From Flavobacteriales bacterium (lineage in GTDB: Bacteria > Bacteroidota > Bacteroidia > NS11-12g > UBA955), in the NCBI GenBank assembly GCA_947464515.1, contig CANHXF010000060.1, positions 1 through 8,624 of the forward strand: a DNA stretch of 8,624 nt. The letters run 5' to 3'. Under the pieces are notes generated by a model that ran no database searches, had not been told where the DNA came from, and worked only from the letters and a program-made list of their open reading frames with translations. The position numbers and the translations under genes were made by a program. Below are positions 8,294 to 8,624 of this stretch, piece after piece (the stretch's first letter is position 1; each line of letters starts with the position of its first letter).

Positions 8294-8375
8294 GGGCTAA
8301 ACCCACGATTTTTAAGGAAAAGTTACAGGAATTATGGCTCAAAATGGATTGTGTAAAACTTTTGTTTTGCAATGA

Positions 8376-8408
8376 TTTGTAAGGGGGTGCAAGACCTTCG
8401 TATTATTG
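8376..8408 (+). promoter_or_regulatory. Candidate promoter of the deoxynucleoside kinase gene
   Basis: TTTG at 8376-8379 is followed, after 21 bases, by TATTATTG at 8401-8408, which has one mismatch to TAnnTTTG. The spacing suits a Bacteroidota -33/-7 pair, but the box ends only 4 bases before the ATG, so the message would be essentially leaderless. Alternatives with one mismatch each are AACTTTTG (8357-8364) and TTGTTTTG (8362-8369), which would leave a leader of about 40 bases but lack a well-placed -33 element. The choice is not settled. Confidence 0.25.
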
Positions 8409-8412
8409 CAGT

Positions 8413-8624
8413 ATGGCTAAGCACATTGCGGTTGCAGGTAATATTGGCGCGGGTAAAACCACACTCACCAATTTGCTCTCAAAACATTACGGTTGGGAGG
8501 TTCAATTGGAGGATATGGATGACAATCCGTACATCTCAGATTTTTACGAAGACATGCAACGTTGGAGTTTCAACTTGCAGGTGTATTTCCTAACCACGCG
8601 TTGGAAGGATATTCAAAAAATCCG
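8413..8624 (+). CDS. Deoxynucleoside kinase, N-terminal 70 codons (3' end outside window)
   Basis: Cytoplasmic kinase of the dNK / deoxyadenosine-deoxyguanosine kinase family, which phosphorylates salvaged deoxynucleosides at the 5' position using a nucleoside triphosphate. Visible: the P-loop GNIGAGKT (residues 9-16) right at the N-terminus; Glu33 in LEDMDDNPY, in the position of the family's catalytic carboxylate; then DFYEDMQRWSFNLQVYF (43-59), the substrate-site helix typical of the family, with Gln56 and Arg63. The start is well fixed: an in-frame TAA at 8380-8382 lies upstream and no ATG, GTG or TTG occurs in frame between it and 8413. There is no Shine-Dalgarno just before the ATG (GGGGG at 8383-8387 is too far away). 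The window end cuts the gene after about a third of the usual length of roughly 200 residues. Substrate preference (dA, dG or other) cannot be told from this part. Transcribed divergently from the ABC gene. Confidence 0.93.
   Translation, partial: MAKHIAVAGNIGAGKTTLTNLLSKHYGWEVQLEDMDDNPYISDFYEDMQRWSFNLQVYFLTTRWKDIQKI

Noticed and set aside
8334..8375. Thirteen-residue open frame upstream of the kinase (MAQNGLCKTFVLQ)
   Set aside because: It is too short to support, has no repeated regulatory codons, and has no attenuator-like hairpin after it.
8372..8593. Plus-strand open frame of 73 codons overlapping the kinase start
   Set aside because: It is out of frame with the clear kinase sequence (P-loop GNIGAGKT), which explains the same bases.
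1..8624. Search for a novel system, mobile element, CRISPR array, tRNA or riboswitch
   Set aside because: Genes and one terminator account for nearly the whole window; no terminal inverted repeats, integrase, spaced repeats or tRNA-like fold were seen, and the non-coding gaps are all under 210 bases.

Overview
The window looks like ordinary chromosomal core sequence from a member of the phylum Bacteroidota. The support is as follows: the RpoB and RpoC sequences read like the Bacteroidota versions, including the RpoC start (NFSKIRISLASPENILRRS) and its lineage-type insertions; no gene has a Shine-Dalgarno sequence ahead of it; and there is a perfect Bacteroidota-type -7 promoter box (TAnnTTTG) upstream of the ABC transporter gene. 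I cannot place it reliably below phylum.

Layout. Bases 1-1986 (+) hold the C-terminal half of rpoB, whose start lies outside the window. Bases 2003-6316 (+) hold a complete rpoC, 16 bases downstream. A strong stem-loop terminator at 6343-6383 closes this RNA polymerase operon. Bases 6384-6520 are a short gap between convergent genes and contain two small nested direct repeats. Bases 6521-8275 (-) encode a full-length ABC exporter half-transporter. Bases 8276-8412 are a divergent promoter region. From 8413 (+) the first 70 codons of a deoxynucleoside kinase run off the window end.

Function. RpoB and RpoC together form the catalytic core of RNA polymerase. All catalytic and zinc-binding residues I looked for are intact, so these are working housekeeping genes. 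The ABC transporter and the kinase sit on opposite strands and start from a shared 137-base region; nothing in the sequence links their functions to each other or to transcription.

I found no mobile element, RNA gene, CRISPR array, defence system or sign of horizontal transfer, and no undescribed system. The points worth a second look are modest: a glycine-rich insertion beside the RpoC bridge helix, a large trigger-loop insertion, very short predicted leaders on the two divergent genes, the repeats in the convergent gap, and a leucine codon bias that separates rpoBC from the ABC gene.
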